A DNA stretch of 64,000 nt from Paenibacillus alvei DSM 29 (GTDB taxonomy: Bacteria > Bacillota > Bacilli > Paenibacillales > Paenibacillaceae), in NCBI RefSeq assembly GCF_000293805.1, contig NZ_AMBZ01000009.1:62001-126000 (forward strand). Reading direction: 5' to 3'. The notes beneath the pieces were generated by a model that had not been told where the DNA came from, searched no databases, and saw only the letters and a list, made by a program, of their open reading frames with translations. Below are positions 35,225-44,769 of this stretch, piece by piece. Made by a program: the position numbers and the translations under genes. Position 1 is the stretch's first letter; each line of letters begins with the position of its first letter.

Positions 35225-35782
35225 ATGAATTGGGCGTCTGTATTCGAAGTGTGCTACCAGAAGCATCCCGGTTTAACGGAGCTAGAAGCGCAACATTTCA
35301 TTAGCCATTGGAACAAACCTTTATCTGAGGAGGAGATTACGGAAATACGGGGAAGGCAGCGCAATCCCTTTCCTGTAACCGATCCTTTACATCAGCTATA
35401 CCAGCCGTTCGATCCGGCAAAATGGTTCATTCCGAACAAGCGTCTCCCCGCCGCTTATCTTGATTTCCTTCGTTATTCCAATGGCGGTGAATTCGGGAAT
35501 GGTACACGTCATTTTCAGTTTTTCAGCGCTGATGAGTTCAGGGCAATGATGCTAGCCTATGAATTTCCCGAGTATATGCCAGAGTCGATCCCCTTTGCCA
35601 TGGATGGCTGCGGTATTCATTATGCTTGGGATATGCGCAGCAGCTCGGAAGAAAATGAATATCCCATTCTTGTGTCTCACTCGGGAAATTTAGGCTATGC
35701 GGACAGCGCGCAAGTTGCTTCAACGTTCTTAGAGCTATGTATGGGAACGATCTCGGCAGAAGCCATACTGTACGGGGAATAG
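35225..35782 (+). CDS. SMI1/KNR4 (SUKH)-family protein
   Basis: A 185-residue SUKH-superfamily protein, the first of a long run of immunity-type genes. Features are the N-terminal helix, a Leu/Pro strand (NKRLPAAYLDFLRYSNGGEF, the SUKH core with the conserved N-G-G) and a C-terminal AQVASTFLELCMG helix. SUKH proteins are best known as cytoplasmic immunity proteins that bind and block nuclease toxins of contact-dependent or secreted toxin systems. No toxin gene adjoins it. AAAGGAGG precedes the ATG. A hairpin terminator with a 41-base loop lies at 35903-35969. Confidence 0.8.
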   Translation: MNWASVFEVCYQKHPGLTELEAQHFISHWNKPLSEEEITEIRGRQRNPFPVTDPLHQLYQPFDPAKWFIPNKRLPAAYLDFLRYSNGGEFGNGTRHFQFFSADEFRAMMLAYEFPEYMPESIPFAMDGCGIHYAWDMRSSSEENEYPILVSHSGNLGYADSAQVASTFLELCMGTISAEAILYGE

Positions 35783-35902
35783 GGGTACATGCAGTTTGCG
35801 GGAAAACCATGGTGTCCATATGCGATGGGCCAACCGCTAGTCCACTGCCCTTCCCCATCGATCCGTTCCGCATGGAAAATGTCTTGAATCCTATTTCAAT
35901 AT

Positions 35903-35969
35903 AACCTCTTCCTTCACAAACGCCTTTGGCTCATAGACAAGGTTGATTCATTGCAGGAAGAGGTTTTTT
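35903..35969 (+). terminator. Long-loop hairpin terminator
   Basis: Arms AACCTCTTCCT (35903-35913) and AGGAAGAGGTT (35955-35965) are followed by TTTT. Confidence 0.6.
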
Positions 35970-36039
35970 GCATATATCATAACGATGAATGTGCCTTAAC
36001 TTTCATTTTAAGGATGTATTGGAAATACTCAATGATTGT

Positions 36040-36923
36040 CTAACTCGAATACAGGGAGCAATACGTATGTGCAAAGTTCCCTGCCAGCAGATCTTCCTTT
36101 CGAATAAAAATTGCAGCTCGCCTGCATCCCACCAGCAAAATCCAACATCCTGATCTGAATCTAGTGCCAGCAGCAACAGCGTATCGCGGACTTCACGCTC
36201 CGCTTTGTCAGCATCCCCGTTCAAATGAGCCGTTATCTCCTTCAGGGCCGTCTTTACGGAATAGTTGTACGCTTTGCCGGTCAACAGTCGAAGCGCCGCT
36301 TCATATTCACAATCGCCATGCTGGGTTGCGGGATAACCGAACATAAGGGCGAGATCGTTGGAGCTCTCTTCATTCAATTCGAAGCAAAGTTCTTCGTATT
36401 GCTCGAAATCATGCTCATCATCCTCTACTTGCTCGTAATCCACATAGCCGAAATTGGGAGGCTCAATCGTGGATCTGGCAGTTACCTTGTAACCGGTAAA
36501 CTTCTCCTCAAGCGTAGTTACCTCTGGCGAAGGACGCCGCTTGGCATCCTGCATCTTCTCCTCTGGTAGATAGAACACCTTGTGTTCAATATGATAGGCA
36601 GGTTCATCTACGCCAACGAAAAAGGAAAGCATGCCGCTCACCGGAAGTAAGGATGTCTCATCAACAGCCGCCAAATCACTTAGACGCAGTTGAGCCAGGA
36701 ACGTCATGGCGGTTCCGCTAGAATCAAGCGGCCACTCTACGTCAGTTGGCAGATCCGGATCGCCCCCAATGCGGGAAGAGCACATCTCCTTGTCATTCTC
36801 TGGCCCCTTTTTGGACAGACGAATCCCTTGGCGCACAGAATGCTGTAAATAATCCAACGCGTGTTCGAAGTGATGTTCCCGAACAATTCGTTCCAGCTTC
36901 TTCTTGTTGTTCTCGCTTAACAT
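36040..36923 (-). CDS. DUF1963 (YwqG-like) protein, C-terminus frame-shifted
   Basis: About 294 residues, DUF1963/YwqG family. Landmarks are SSRIGGDPDLPTDVEWPLDS, TFLAQLRLSDLAA, SGMLSFFVGVDE and near the end LLLALDSDQDVGFCWWDAGE, all typical. As written the end reads L-F-E-R-K-I-C-W-Q and runs on to 36003. One extra T at the run at 36106-36110 (five A on the plus strand) restores IRKEDLLAGNFAHTYCSLYS and a stop at 36040, the normal family ending. The gene is on the minus strand, opposite the SUKH gene. DUF1963 proteins are frequent in immunity loci but their biochemistry is unknown. AAGGAAGGTG precedes the ATG. Confidence 0.8.
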
Positions 36924-37279
36924 GATCTACACCTTCCTTATATATCGGGGATATCTACTAATTCGGAATCCAAAATTGCCATACATAAATTCAATTGTAA
37001 CATATAGAAAGGGAGAGGAATTCTTTGCATGCAAGATTAATGAACTCTCATACGATGAACTGAGCATGCTCCCCATTCACTCCCCCTGATCGTGCTCTTA
37101 TAAATGTACACAACTATGTATTGATGTTACTATTTAGAAAGGTAGAAGATACCATGATTTATACTTGTTCGCATATAAGGCGTTCAACAATTGGAGTCAA
37201 TACTCCGATATCGTTACTTGTGAAACTTCTAATCGTCAGATAGGGTGATGTTTGTTAATCCAAACAGTTGGAGGGTGAA
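36924..37279. other. Intergenic, no gene recognised
   Basis: 356 bases between divergent genes. GGAGGGTG at 37269-37276 serves the next start. Nothing else is evident. Confidence 0.5.
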
Positions 37280-37737
37280 ATGACGTTTTTACTGTTGATG
37301 GCGGGGGCCGCTGTAAATACGATTCAATGTGTGTTTATAGGGGGCGTTGTTTTTGTAGGCTTTGTTTTTTACCTAGTTGGGTTGGCTCCAACCAATTCCT
37401 CGCAAAAAAGGTTCTCGCATGACAAAATTAAGTTTACACTAACGGTCTCTTTTACCTTGTCCATTTTAATTTTGTACGCGATTATTGCCTATTGGAACGT
37501 ACGAACCGCAGGAACCTTAGCTTTCGACCGACCAGATTCGACCGGTGCTTATCTGGCGCAAGCCAAGCAAATGGTTCTTTGGGGCACGGTACAGGGTGCC
37601 TACGCGCCCATTGCTTTTGTATGGCTACTGCCCCGGGTCATTGGAGAAGTGAAATTAGATAAAAGCATATATGGATCATATCAGCGGGTGCTCTATTGGC
37701 GATCGCGGGCGGTGGTGCCGCATGGCTGACGGTATAA
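37280..37737 (+). CDS. Small membrane protein, C-terminal helix frame-shifted
   Basis: About 152 residues with four predicted membrane helices: TFLLLMAGAAVNTIQCVFIG, FVFYLVGLA, FTLSILILYAIIAYW and a last one. The last helix is broken as written. Adding one A to the run at 37661-37664 gives K-K-H-I-W-I-I-S-A-G-A-L-L-A-I-A-G-G-G-A and a stop at 37735, replacing a hydrophilic Arg-rich ending. GGAGGGTG lies a few bases before the ATG at 37280; an upstream in-frame TTG overlaps it. No family is recognised. It is 36 bases before the TPR-SUKH gene and probably part of that unit. Confidence 0.6.
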
Positions 37738-37773
37738 AGTGATGTACAATTTATAGAATTCATGGAGGCAGCA

Positions 37774-39165
37774 ATGAACCAAGTACATATCGATCAATTG
37801 AATCAATGGCATGAAGATGATGAACACCAGCGAATTGTGGATGCACTGTTAGCCATACCCGAGAACGAACGGGATTACGACATAATAAGTAGACTGGCCC
37901 GAGCTTATAATAACTTGGAACTCTATGAAGAAGCGCTCCATCATTTTGAAAGCATCGCTGAAGCGGGACAGAACGATCCGCTGTGGCACTATCGGGTAGG
38001 TTTTGCTCTTTATTATGTAAAGCGCTATGAGGAAGCAGTTCAGGCATTGCGTACCGCTAATCAATTACATCCTGGTGATCAAGATGTCGAATACTTAATG
38101 CGGTTAAGTGTGCAAAAAGCGGAAAAACAGCAAAAACAAGAACGCCGTATTGCAGCGAAGAAAGAAGCAGCCTTGAAAGAGAATGGATCAGCAGGATTAT
38201 CAGTAGATGCGCCATTTTCAGATATGTCGCTTGACGATTTTTGGGACGACAGCGAGTATGCAAGAGAGGCATATCTATCCGAGCCGCCTACAGATGAGCT
38301 GATCGCTTCAATCGAGGAAGAATTGGGATATAAGCTCCCGTCCTCCTATATCGCACTGATGAAGCACCGCAATGGCGGAGTTCCGAAGAACACCTGCTTT
38401 CCAACCGAGGATGCTACTTCTTGGGCGGAGAATCATATCGCAATCTCAGGAATTCTGGGAATCGGCCGAGAGAGGAACTATTCGCTTTGCGGGGAATTTG
38501 GAAGTCCGTTTATGATTGAGGACTGGGGATATCCTGACATTGGCGTTGTGATCTGCGACTGTCCTTCGGCAGGCCATGACGTGGTCATGCTGGACTACCG
38601 AGCCTGCGGTAGAGATGGCGAACCGGAAGTGATTCATGTCGATCAGGAGGGTGATTATGAAATTACGTTCCTAGCCGATAATTTCGAAGCGTTTATTAAA
38701 GGTTTGGTGAGCGAAGAGGACTATGATACCTCTGAGGAGGATAAGCTAGCAGACCTTTACAGGGTAACTCACGGCAAATTTTCTCCGTTGCTGGAGGAGT
38801 TATGCGCTAACGTAATCGAAGTGGATCAGATTGAGCAGAAAATCCGCCGGATCTGTACACAGATTGTCGAAGCGAAAGGCCATTTTTCCTTTCATGCAGA
38901 TGAAGGCTCGTATTTGATGTATGATGTGCAGTTTTGGTTATATACAAAGTCATATCCAGAGACCGGCCGTGAGCAGTACCTGGGTATCTATGAGAAAATG
39001 ATCGCCTTCGGCGGCGAGTTCGGTCAAGGCGGCTATGCCCCATCCTTTATTTCAGACTGGTTGGATCGCCGCATTCATGAAGGACGGATCGTACAGGTGA
39101 ATGGACACCTTCGGTTTACAGAGCAGTATGCGGAGGAGTTGGTTCGGCAACTGCAAGAGGCCTAA
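37774..39165 (+). CDS. TPR plus SMI1/KNR4 domain protein
   Basis: A 463-residue protein with three parts. Residues 1-115 form tetratricopeptide repeats (YNNLELYEEALHHFESIAEA, then ALYYVKRYEEAVQALRTANQ). A charged Lys/Gln/Glu linker follows. A SUKH domain spans about 160-315 (ELIASIEEELGYKLPSSYIA, LMKHRNGG, then FMIEDWGYPDIGVVICDCPS). The C-terminal domain (about 325-463) is one often found attached to SUKH proteins, with HGKFSPLLEEL and YLMYDVQFWLYT. I chose ATG 37774, with GGAGG 5 bases upstream, over the ATG at 37762. It is probably cytoplasmic and an immunity or adaptor protein of a polymorphic toxin network. A terminator follows. Confidence 0.85.
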   Translation: MNQVHIDQLNQWHEDDEHQRIVDALLAIPENERDYDIISRLARAYNNLELYEEALHHFESIAEAGQNDPLWHYRVGFALYYVKRYEEAVQALRTANQLHPGDQDVEYLMRLSVQKAEKQQKQERRIAAKKEAALKENGSAGLSVDAPFSDMSLDDFWDDSEYAREAYLSEPPTDELIASIEEELGYKLPSSYIALMKHRNGGVPKNTCFPTEDATSWAENHIAISGILGIGRERNYSLCGEFGSPFMIEDWGYPDIGVVICDCPSAGHDVVMLDYRACGRDGEPEVIHVDQEGDYEITFLADNFEAFIKGLVSEEDYDTSEEDKLADLYRVTHGKFSPLLEELCANVIEVDQIEQKIRRICTQIVEAKGHFSFHADEGSYLMYDVQFWLYTKSYPETGREQYLGIYEKMIAFGGEFGQGGYAPSFISDWLDRRIHEGRIVQVNGHLRFTEQYAEELVRQLQEA

Positions 39166-39197
39166 CAAGACCGAGCAAGCATCATGCAACCAATATC

Positions 39198-39235
39198 AGA
39201 AGAGCCCACGTTCGGACGAGGGCTCTTCTTCTTTT
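39198..39235 (+). terminator. Terminator after TPR-SUKH gene
   Basis: A 10-bp stem AGAAGAGCCC/GGGCTCTTCT is followed by TCTTTTT. Confidence 0.9.
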
Positions 39236-39301
39236 TAGTAATGGGAGATTCGCTATACAGCAGGGACAAGAATATTTCCTTCTGTCAGAAGAAAATAAAG
39301 A

Positions 39302-39862
39302 CTATTTCAATTCAAAAGCATAGTCAAAAAACGATTTAAAATTGGGATACAAAAATTTCATTGACGCTTTCAGTTGATCGCGCCCGGTCTTTTCTTCATC
39401 AAAATCAAATAATATTTCATGGTCAATCTCATAGATTGCATAGTGCTCCTCATCCGGGCCAGTAAGATCCATGCATAATATGTGACCATACTCGGAGTCC
39501 CAGGCGAATGGAAGGTAACCACACTTGCACAGGATTGGATTATACATATCTTGAATGCTGCGTAACGGCTTATCGATCGGTTGTTCTGGCACGATGCCGA
39601 AATAGTGATGATAGGTTGAAATGAATGCTTGATACCATTCCGGAAAGTCCAGCCCGAATTCTTTTTCCAGCGCACAAATGTCGCCATCAGTTACGGTAGA
39701 AGGAACTAATCTCCATATCGACCACTCCTCATTAGAGTCGGTAGCCTTCATTTCACCCGGAACGTCTGGTACCATCCATCTACAAAATCCATCCTCCGTT
39801 ACTTGGTCATATCGGCGATAATAAGCTTCAAATCCTTTTTTGATATAGTCCCGTTTATCCAA
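39302..39862 (-). CDS. SMI1/KNR4 (SUKH)-family protein
   Basis: A 186-residue SUKH protein: DKRDYIKKGFEAYYRRYDQV, ALEKEFGLDFPEWYQAFIST (helix and loop typical of the family), CGYLPFAWDSEYGHILCMDL and a C-terminal helix YPNFKSFFDYAFELK. It is on the minus strand, like the following genes down to 45 kb. I chose the TTG at 39862, which has AGAGG 7 bases upstream, rather than the ATG at 39880 whose own codons form that site. Probably an immunity protein; its toxin target is not apparent. The gap to the next gene (about 200 bases) holds no terminator that I can see. Confidence 0.8.
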   Translation of the reverse strand: MDKRDYIKKGFEAYYRRYDQVTEDGFCRWMVPDVPGEMKATDSNEEWSIWRLVPSTVTDGDICALEKEFGLDFPEWYQAFISTYHHYFGIVPEQPIDKPLRSIQDMYNPILCKCGYLPFAWDSEYGHILCMDLTGPDEEHYAIYEIDHEILFDFDEEKTGRDQLKASMKFLYPNFKSFFDYAFELK

Positions 39863-40081
39863 TACATCGCCTCTTCTCATTAATGTAATCGCATGTAATT
39901 ATTTATTATCCAGTTTATAACCATGAATTTCTTTATTCGGATATTGAGTCTAAAACTAATTTTTAAATATCAAATGATTTAGAAGGCCGAGCCTCCTTAT
40001 ATGATAAAGGGTTCTGGTCTAATCCGTTATTTCCACTGAACAGTAAGGTAATTACAGTCGATCTCGTCACAAAACACCCTT

Positions 40082-40525
40082 CTACGGAGTATGTATTCCC
40101 AACTGTTCCACGTAGTATCGATGTGCTTTTTCCGCGATTTTATCCGGGTCTTCCCAAAATTGCTCGTCCAACTTATCCAGTCTCTCTATCTCTTCCTCAG
40201 TAAGGTACTGCGGAATATCCCATAGCTGTGTAAGGCGCTTGTCTCCTGACAACCGTTCGATACAGGCATATCCAGATTGTATAATTTCGAGTGCATGAAC
40301 CGCCCCAATCGCTTGTAGCGCTCGAACCGCATGGAGATATGCCGCTTCTCCCCAATTGCAGAAAAATTGAATAAACCCGCCGTTATAGAGGTCAGCTTCC
40401 AGCAGCCACAAGGCAGTGATCTCTTGTTCCTCTGGGGGTAAGGCATCCCAGCCAGAATCATTCTTCTTATCCACAAAGGACGATGCAAAATCGAACCAAA
40501 TGTCGCAGATATCCGTCTTCTCCAT
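40082..40525 (-). CDS. DUF4375 (DMP19-like) protein
   Basis: A 147-residue, highly acidic protein of DUF4375: WLLEADLYNGGFIQFFCNWG is the family hallmark, followed by AVRALQAIGAVHALEIIQSG and a C-terminal helix with LDKLDEQFWEDP. The family includes Neisseria DMP19, a DNA-mimic protein that binds a repressor in place of DNA. The strong negative charge here (many D and E) agrees with such a role, though DUF4375 genes are also common in immunity gene arrays. AAGGGGGAAAC precedes the ATG. Confidence 0.8.
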   Translation of the reverse strand: MEKTDICDIWFDFASSFVDKKNDSGWDALPPEEQEITALWLLEADLYNGGFIQFFCNWGEAAYLHAVRALQAIGAVHALEIIQSGYACIERLSGDKRLTQLWDIPQYLTEEEIERLDKLDEQFWEDPDKIAEKAHRYYVEQLGIHTP

Positions 40526-40628
40526 TTTGTTTCCCCCTTTAATGTGTAGACCTTATGGATCAGAACATCATTTATACACACAATGTCGCTGCTTACCTGT
40601 CTATTTATTAGGCTAATTTTCAATAGAG

Positions 40629-42296
40629 TTAACATTGCGAAAGAGCCAATAGCCGCTCTAGTCTTTCTTTAAGCGGCGACTCTGCTTTTCGTGCCGTTCC
40701 CTCCAGCTTCTTTACGCTTCCAAAGATTCGGCACACAACCATCTCACATTGATAATTCTCTTTGTCTTGCAATGCCTCGATAAGCGCCTCTGCAAGTTCA
40801 GGGCGGTCGATAGTCAGATTTTTTACCTTCGTCCCCTCGTCAATGCCTCCCAGCAACATAGATACGATCACTGGCATATGCTCTGGCTTGACGCCATGCG
40901 CCTCGATAAATGCCTGCGGATATCCATCCTGCACCATTTGGTGCTCTGTATCCACCATGCCCATATAACGGCATACCAATGGGAAATAATCCTCGCTATA
41001 TAAGCCGAGGCCTAGTACAGCATAAGTGCCCGGCATAGCCGATTTCTCGCTGGGCTCCACATCGCTGTACCATGCGAACTCTTCCATTGCCGTCTCCGCA
41101 TATTCTGCAACTTTGGGGAACAGCGCCGGATAGCTGAGTGCATTGGCAAAAAAACGATGCAGCTTGGACTTCGCCAGCTTTTTATACGGAAGCATATGCT
41201 TTTGGCTGCTTTTCAGCTTTAGGTTGTATTCTTTGGGGAAACCCTGCCGCAACAGATCGATGATATAATCGAGCGCTTCAGCGTATGCTGCCTCCTCTTC
41301 AGAGAGAATCCGGATGTCGATTGTCTTCGTCACATCATTGTTGTGGGCCTCTACTTTCTCTCCTCGATAGGTGCTCACAAATTTACCGCTGCCTATTTTC
41401 AAATAATCTGCTGCCCGCTTTGAACCCAATTGCGCCGCAAGTCCCAGGTACTTCAGCCGATTATCCGGCTCGGTGAAGCCAATTTGTACGGCTGCATAAA
41501 TAAAGAACTCCAATTCTCCAGCATCTGCGGAAGAAGGGATCGCTTCCTCCTTCAACACCCATTCGTTTCGATAATAACCGGTTTGGTTAAAATGCTGCGG
41601 TAAAAAGTAATCCTCCGCCCAGCGTTTGAAGGTATAAGTATATCGGCTGGTCCATTCTTTTTTGCGTTCGTGGTTCTCCTTCAGCTTATCATTGAGTCGT
41701 CGGATCAACGGCTCGATTTCTTCTACTTCCTGCTTCATTAAATCAGGATTGACCAAATGACTGGCAAAAAAGAAATAGTCATCTTTTGCTGGTAGGACCG
41801 GTGGATCAGATAATACCTTTGTTTGAATAAATTGCTCCAGGGTCTGTTTCAGTTGACTTAACTTTGGCTCATTGATGAACGGTTGGTTACGTGATAATGT
41901 AGATTGTTCCCATTCAAACTCCAATACAACTTCAAACTTGTAATCAAAGAAACGGGCTCCCAGCTCCTCAGAGCGGAACAGTCGCTCTACCCGTTCGCAC
42001 AAGGCAGGAAAGAATTCCTCAATGAGGAGTTCATCCGTTAATTCCGAGATGTATGCACCAGCTTTCACTTTATATGAGCTGTCGCTCCAAGATAATGGCT
42101 CATAGATATCGATATGAATATTTCCATTTGCCCATGAAAACTTCCCTTTTCTCCATGCGACTCGAAGATAATCCTTCACTCCAGCCTGTAAACTTCTTTG
42201 ATCCTTAAACTCGCTCAGCCTTTTGCTCTCTTTTGCGTAAATCGAAGTGACTTCTTCCCACACATCATTCAAAAAAGCTTCTACAGCCTGATTCAA
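40629..42296 (-). CDS. Large DUF6138-like protein of immunity loci
   Basis: A 555-residue, probably all-helical cytoplasmic protein. Recognisable stretches are AVEAFLNDVWEEVTSIYAKE at the N-terminus, DDYFFFASHLVNPDLMKQEV, then LGLAAQLGSKRAADYLKIGS and GTYAVLGLGLYSEDYFPLVC. The plan is like DUF6138 proteins, found beside SUKH and DUF1963 genes in Firmicutes; I give that name from memory of the pattern. Function is unknown. It starts at TTG 42296, with GGAGGAAAG upstream. No membrane segment or signal peptide is seen. Confidence 0.55.
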   Translation of the reverse strand: MNQAVEAFLNDVWEEVTSIYAKESKRLSEFKDQRSLQAGVKDYLRVAWRKGKFSWANGNIHIDIYEPLSWSDSSYKVKAGAYISELTDELLIEEFFPALCERVERLFRSEELGARFFDYKFEVVLEFEWEQSTLSRNQPFINEPKLSQLKQTLEQFIQTKVLSDPPVLPAKDDYFFFASHLVNPDLMKQEVEEIEPLIRRLNDKLKENHERKKEWTSRYTYTFKRWAEDYFLPQHFNQTGYYRNEWVLKEEAIPSSADAGELEFFIYAAVQIGFTEPDNRLKYLGLAAQLGSKRAADYLKIGSGKFVSTYRGEKVEAHNNDVTKTIDIRILSEEEAAYAEALDYIIDLLRQGFPKEYNLKLKSSQKHMLPYKKLAKSKLHRFFANALSYPALFPKVAEYAETAMEEFAWYSDVEPSEKSAMPGTYAVLGLGLYSEDYFPLVCRYMGMVDTEHQMVQDGYPQAFIEAHGVKPEHMPVIVSMLLGGIDEGTKVKNLTIDRPELAEALIEALQDKENYQCEMVVCRIFGSVKKLEGTARKAESPLKERLERLLALSQC

Positions 42297-42373
42297 CAGT
42301 CTTTCCTCCCGACCAAGAAATAAATATGCTTCTGCCTACTATTTGGATGTTCACATGTCCTACTAATTGAAAG

Positions 42374-42712
42374 CTAACCCTTGTAAGAAGGATCCTGCTC
42401 CAATCTTCCCTTCAACCTTGTGGCAAGCTCTTTCCAGCGCATTCCCTCCGCCGTTCTACGGAGCTCAGACTCGTCCTTCTCCAGCCAGTACTCCCCTTCC
42501 ATCAGTTCGTACATATCCATCAGCGTTATCTCGGGGGTGTCTGGATTCTCGAAGGCGGACAGCATAGGCTCTGAACCATCATCCCAGTTATAGCCGTTCA
42601 CGACTGCATGCAGCAGAACTGGTAAATCTAAGAGACGAATCTTCTCACTCATACTGCTCAGTGACTCTTCATATAAAATTTCATCAACAGCTCCCTCTTC
42701 TTGCGCCGTCAA
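42374..42712 (-). CDS. DUF4274-like protein
   Basis: About 112 residues. The segment LPVLLHAVVNGYNWDDGSEP and the following N-P-D-T-P-E-I-T-L-M-D-M-Y resemble DUF4274 (N-Y-N-W-D-D-G then a helix with acidic residues). The start is uncertain: TTG 42712 has AAGGAG some 14 bases upstream. The frame is open, without ATG, back to the stop of the previous gene at 42797, with which it is in phase, so residues such as NIADLLLATEGAVRLSLTAQ may belong to the real N-terminus. It is a small protein of the immunity-type array; function unknown. Confidence 0.55.
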   Translation of the reverse strand: MTAQEEGAVDEILYEESLSSMSEKIRLLDLPVLLHAVVNGYNWDDGSEPMLSAFENPDTPEITLMDMYELMEGEYWLEKDESELRRTAEGMRWKELATRLKGRLEQDPSYKG

Positions 42713-42796
42713 CGATAGACGAACCGCTCCTTCCGTAGCGAGAAGCAGATCTGCAATGTTCTGATCACTACGAGCCGCGTTTGTTGCGAGCGTGGA

Positions 42797-44092
42797 TCAG
42801 CTCTGCTGGTATAATGTAGCCGTCAACCTATCTTCAACACAAATAAACATATAGAAAATTCCTTCACCATATTGGTCAAAATCAGCCCAGTTCATCTGGA
42901 CGAAAAACCGCATTCTTTGGGCGCAGCAAGGGCAATGCGGATAGTCGGCATCCTGCACCCAGCTTGGGTGGCCTCCGATTTGCGAGTCTTGCTGAGTCAA
43001 TGTCCAAGATGAAGCATAGTACGGAGAGTGAGGCTCAGATGCTAGGCTAAGCTTCATATCTTCAACTGCAACGCTGATGTCCTCATCATCCAGACTAGGC
43101 AAATAATCGGGCTTCTGATTGAATTGACTCCAGGCCGGTTCCCCCTGTTGATCGAGCTCCATGTAAATGGTGCTGAAGCTTCCACAGTGCTCGCATGTTG
43201 CTACTTGCAGGCGTTCTGTAGACAGGCCGAGATACGACAAGGATGGATGAGTGGTATCCGCGTCCATCAAGACAGTGAGCTTTCTCTCGCACCATGGACA
43301 ATGGGAATTGCTGGTCATTAGGAAGTGCGCAGCAGACGTCTCCGCTCCTGAATCTACCTGCTGTTCATCCGTTGCACGAATCGCGTAGCATAAATTACTG
43401 ATCAAATCACGTCTTTCCCCATTCGATGAGAGCTCCCAGCCCCCCTCTAAGGCATACACGTCAGGATTGACGAACAACTGTCCCGCCCACTTCGGCGGAT
43501 GCAGCCGCCATTCCTCAAATTGTCTCACAACCTCTGAGTCACCAATCCAGCTCAGTATGAGCAGGATATGATTGCGGTTGTCGTCGTCCCATTCCACTTG
43601 CTGGAGCAGGCGATCCCGTATTTCGGACGGTGCATCTTTAAATAAGATCGAGGAATGATATAGGTCACGCTCTATAAGCTTGGGCAGAACTTCTGAAATA
43701 TCATCATTCCGGTAACACACGAGCGATAATAGGATTTGTTCTGCTTCATCCTCATGGCCTGCATCCAATTGCTCCACCGCATACTTTAGCATTTGCCCCG
43801 CCTCTGCAACTGTTAAAGATACATAGATTTGTTCTCTACTATACGGGTAAGCAACATATTGAATCAGCGGATTATATGTTCTTTGCGTATGCATAACCTT
43901 CAAAATGTCTATCGGGTTCGTCAAGCCTTCATACAAATTCACCGTTTTGCGATGCTGATTAATATACGCTTGCCGTTTCTTCCGTTCTTGTTCCTGTTGG
44001 CAGGGCATGCAGATACCGCCTGTTTTAGTCGCCGTAGTCGGCAGGATCGTCGAGCTGCAGCCTTCCGTTTTGCATGGAATGCGTTCTGCCAT
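42797..44092 (-). CDS. Zinc-ribbon protein with DUF1963-like C-terminus
   Basis: A 431-residue protein. A CKTEGC...CMPCQQEQ zinc ribbon opens it (about residues 6-35), followed by a basic helix (ERKKRQAYINQHRK) and a helical middle with HEAT-like character (AVEQLDAGHEDEAEQILLSL). A second Cys cluster follows (HCPWCERKLTVLMD and CEHCGSF). The end, IGGHPSWVQDADYPHCPCCA then MRFFVQMNWADFDQYGEGIF, resembles the DUF1963/YwqG ending. Three CxxC-type pairs suggest more than one Zn2+ site. I chose ATG 44092, with GGAGGG 9 bases upstream. It is likely the sensor or immunity member of this locus; the function is not known. Confidence 0.6.
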   Translation of the reverse strand: MAERIPCKTEGCSSTILPTTATKTGGICMPCQQEQERKKRQAYINQHRKTVNLYEGLTNPIDILKVMHTQRTYNPLIQYVAYPYSREQIYVSLTVAEAGQMLKYAVEQLDAGHEDEAEQILLSLVCYRNDDISEVLPKLIERDLYHSSILFKDAPSEIRDRLLQQVEWDDDNRNHILLILSWIGDSEVVRQFEEWRLHPPKWAGQLFVNPDVYALEGGWELSSNGERRDLISNLCYAIRATDEQQVDSGAETSAAHFLMTSNSHCPWCERKLTVLMDADTTHPSLSYLGLSTERLQVATCEHCGSFSTIYMELDQQGEPAWSQFNQKPDYLPSLDDEDISVAVEDMKLSLASEPHSPYYASSWTLTQQDSQIGGHPSWVQDADYPHCPCCAQRMRFFVQMNWADFDQYGEGIFYMFICVEDRLTATLYQQS

Positions 44093-44143
44093 AGTTGAGT
44101 ACCCTCCATATGTTGTTCTTTCATCTAACAATCACGATTCGGT

Positions 44144-44503
44144 TCATTTTGGAAACTGTCCTTTAAGATAGGAACTCCAGAGTCTACTGACAAATGCATT
44201 GGCGAGCTTGCTGTCGAAGGCCTTGGCAATGAGACCAAAGTCATCAGATACATAACTGGCCAGCTCGGAATTTTGCGTGAGTCGAAACGTTTGCTTGAAT
44301 GCATATTCTCTAATATCTCGAATTGTCGCACTTTCAGTGGGGTCTTTCTTATGTAATGTTTCATAGCTAGCGTTCCATGCCGCATCGAATGCAGATGATT
44401 CTCGAGCGTCTAATTCTGAATCCCAATCCCCTTCTACAAAAAAGACTTTTTCAAAAAAGCCGTCAGTTCGGATGATCGTAAAAATTTCATTTGCTGTTTT
44501 CAA
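44144..44503 (-). CDS. Hypothetical protein of the immunity-type array
   Basis: A 119-residue acidic/hydrophobic protein: ANEIFTIIRTDGFFEKVFFV, E-G-D-W-D-S-E, then AFKQTFRLTQNSELASYVSD and a C-terminal helix with KLANAFVSRLWSSYLKGQFP. I do not recognise the family. The TTG at 44503 has AGAGGCGGG 6 bases upstream and is a better start than the TTG at 44536. It lies 51 bases before the zinc-ribbon gene and appears to be in the same operon. Confidence 0.55.
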   Translation of the reverse strand: MKTANEIFTIIRTDGFFEKVFFVEGDWDSELDARESSAFDAAWNASYETLHKKDPTESATIRDIREYAFKQTFRLTQNSELASYVSDDFGLIAKAFDSKLANAFVSRLWSSYLKGQFPK

Positions 44504-44565
44504 CGGAATCCCGCCTCTATCAAATTTATTCGTCAATCAACCTAACCTCAACATTCACCTTCCGT

Positions 44566-44769
44566 TCACGATCCGATATACAGCGTGTGCTCTGAGAAGG
44601 TTGCGGAATATCCCAGTCTATATAAGTCGAAATACGGTGCAAACGGGTCGCCCTTAAGTCCGTAGCGGTGCCACTGCAAATAATAAGAAATCCAATAATC
44701 GCAGGCAATCGAGTAATAGGCCTCGTCTAGAATTTCAATCGGTGCATCATAATCCTTGTGCTCACTCAC
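44566..44769 (-). CDS. Small hypothetical protein
   Basis: A 67-residue, Tyr/Trp-rich protein (EILDEAYYSIACDYWISYYL, QWHRYGLKGDPFAPY). It starts at GTG 44769, which overlaps the end of the upstream gene by 8 bases, so translation is coupled. No family is recognised. The composition suits a small protein-binding immunity factor, but that is inference from context. Confidence 0.5.
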   Translation of the reverse strand: MSEHKDYDAPIEILDEAYYSIACDYWISYYLQWHRYGLKGDPFAPYFDLYRLGYSATFSEHTLYIGS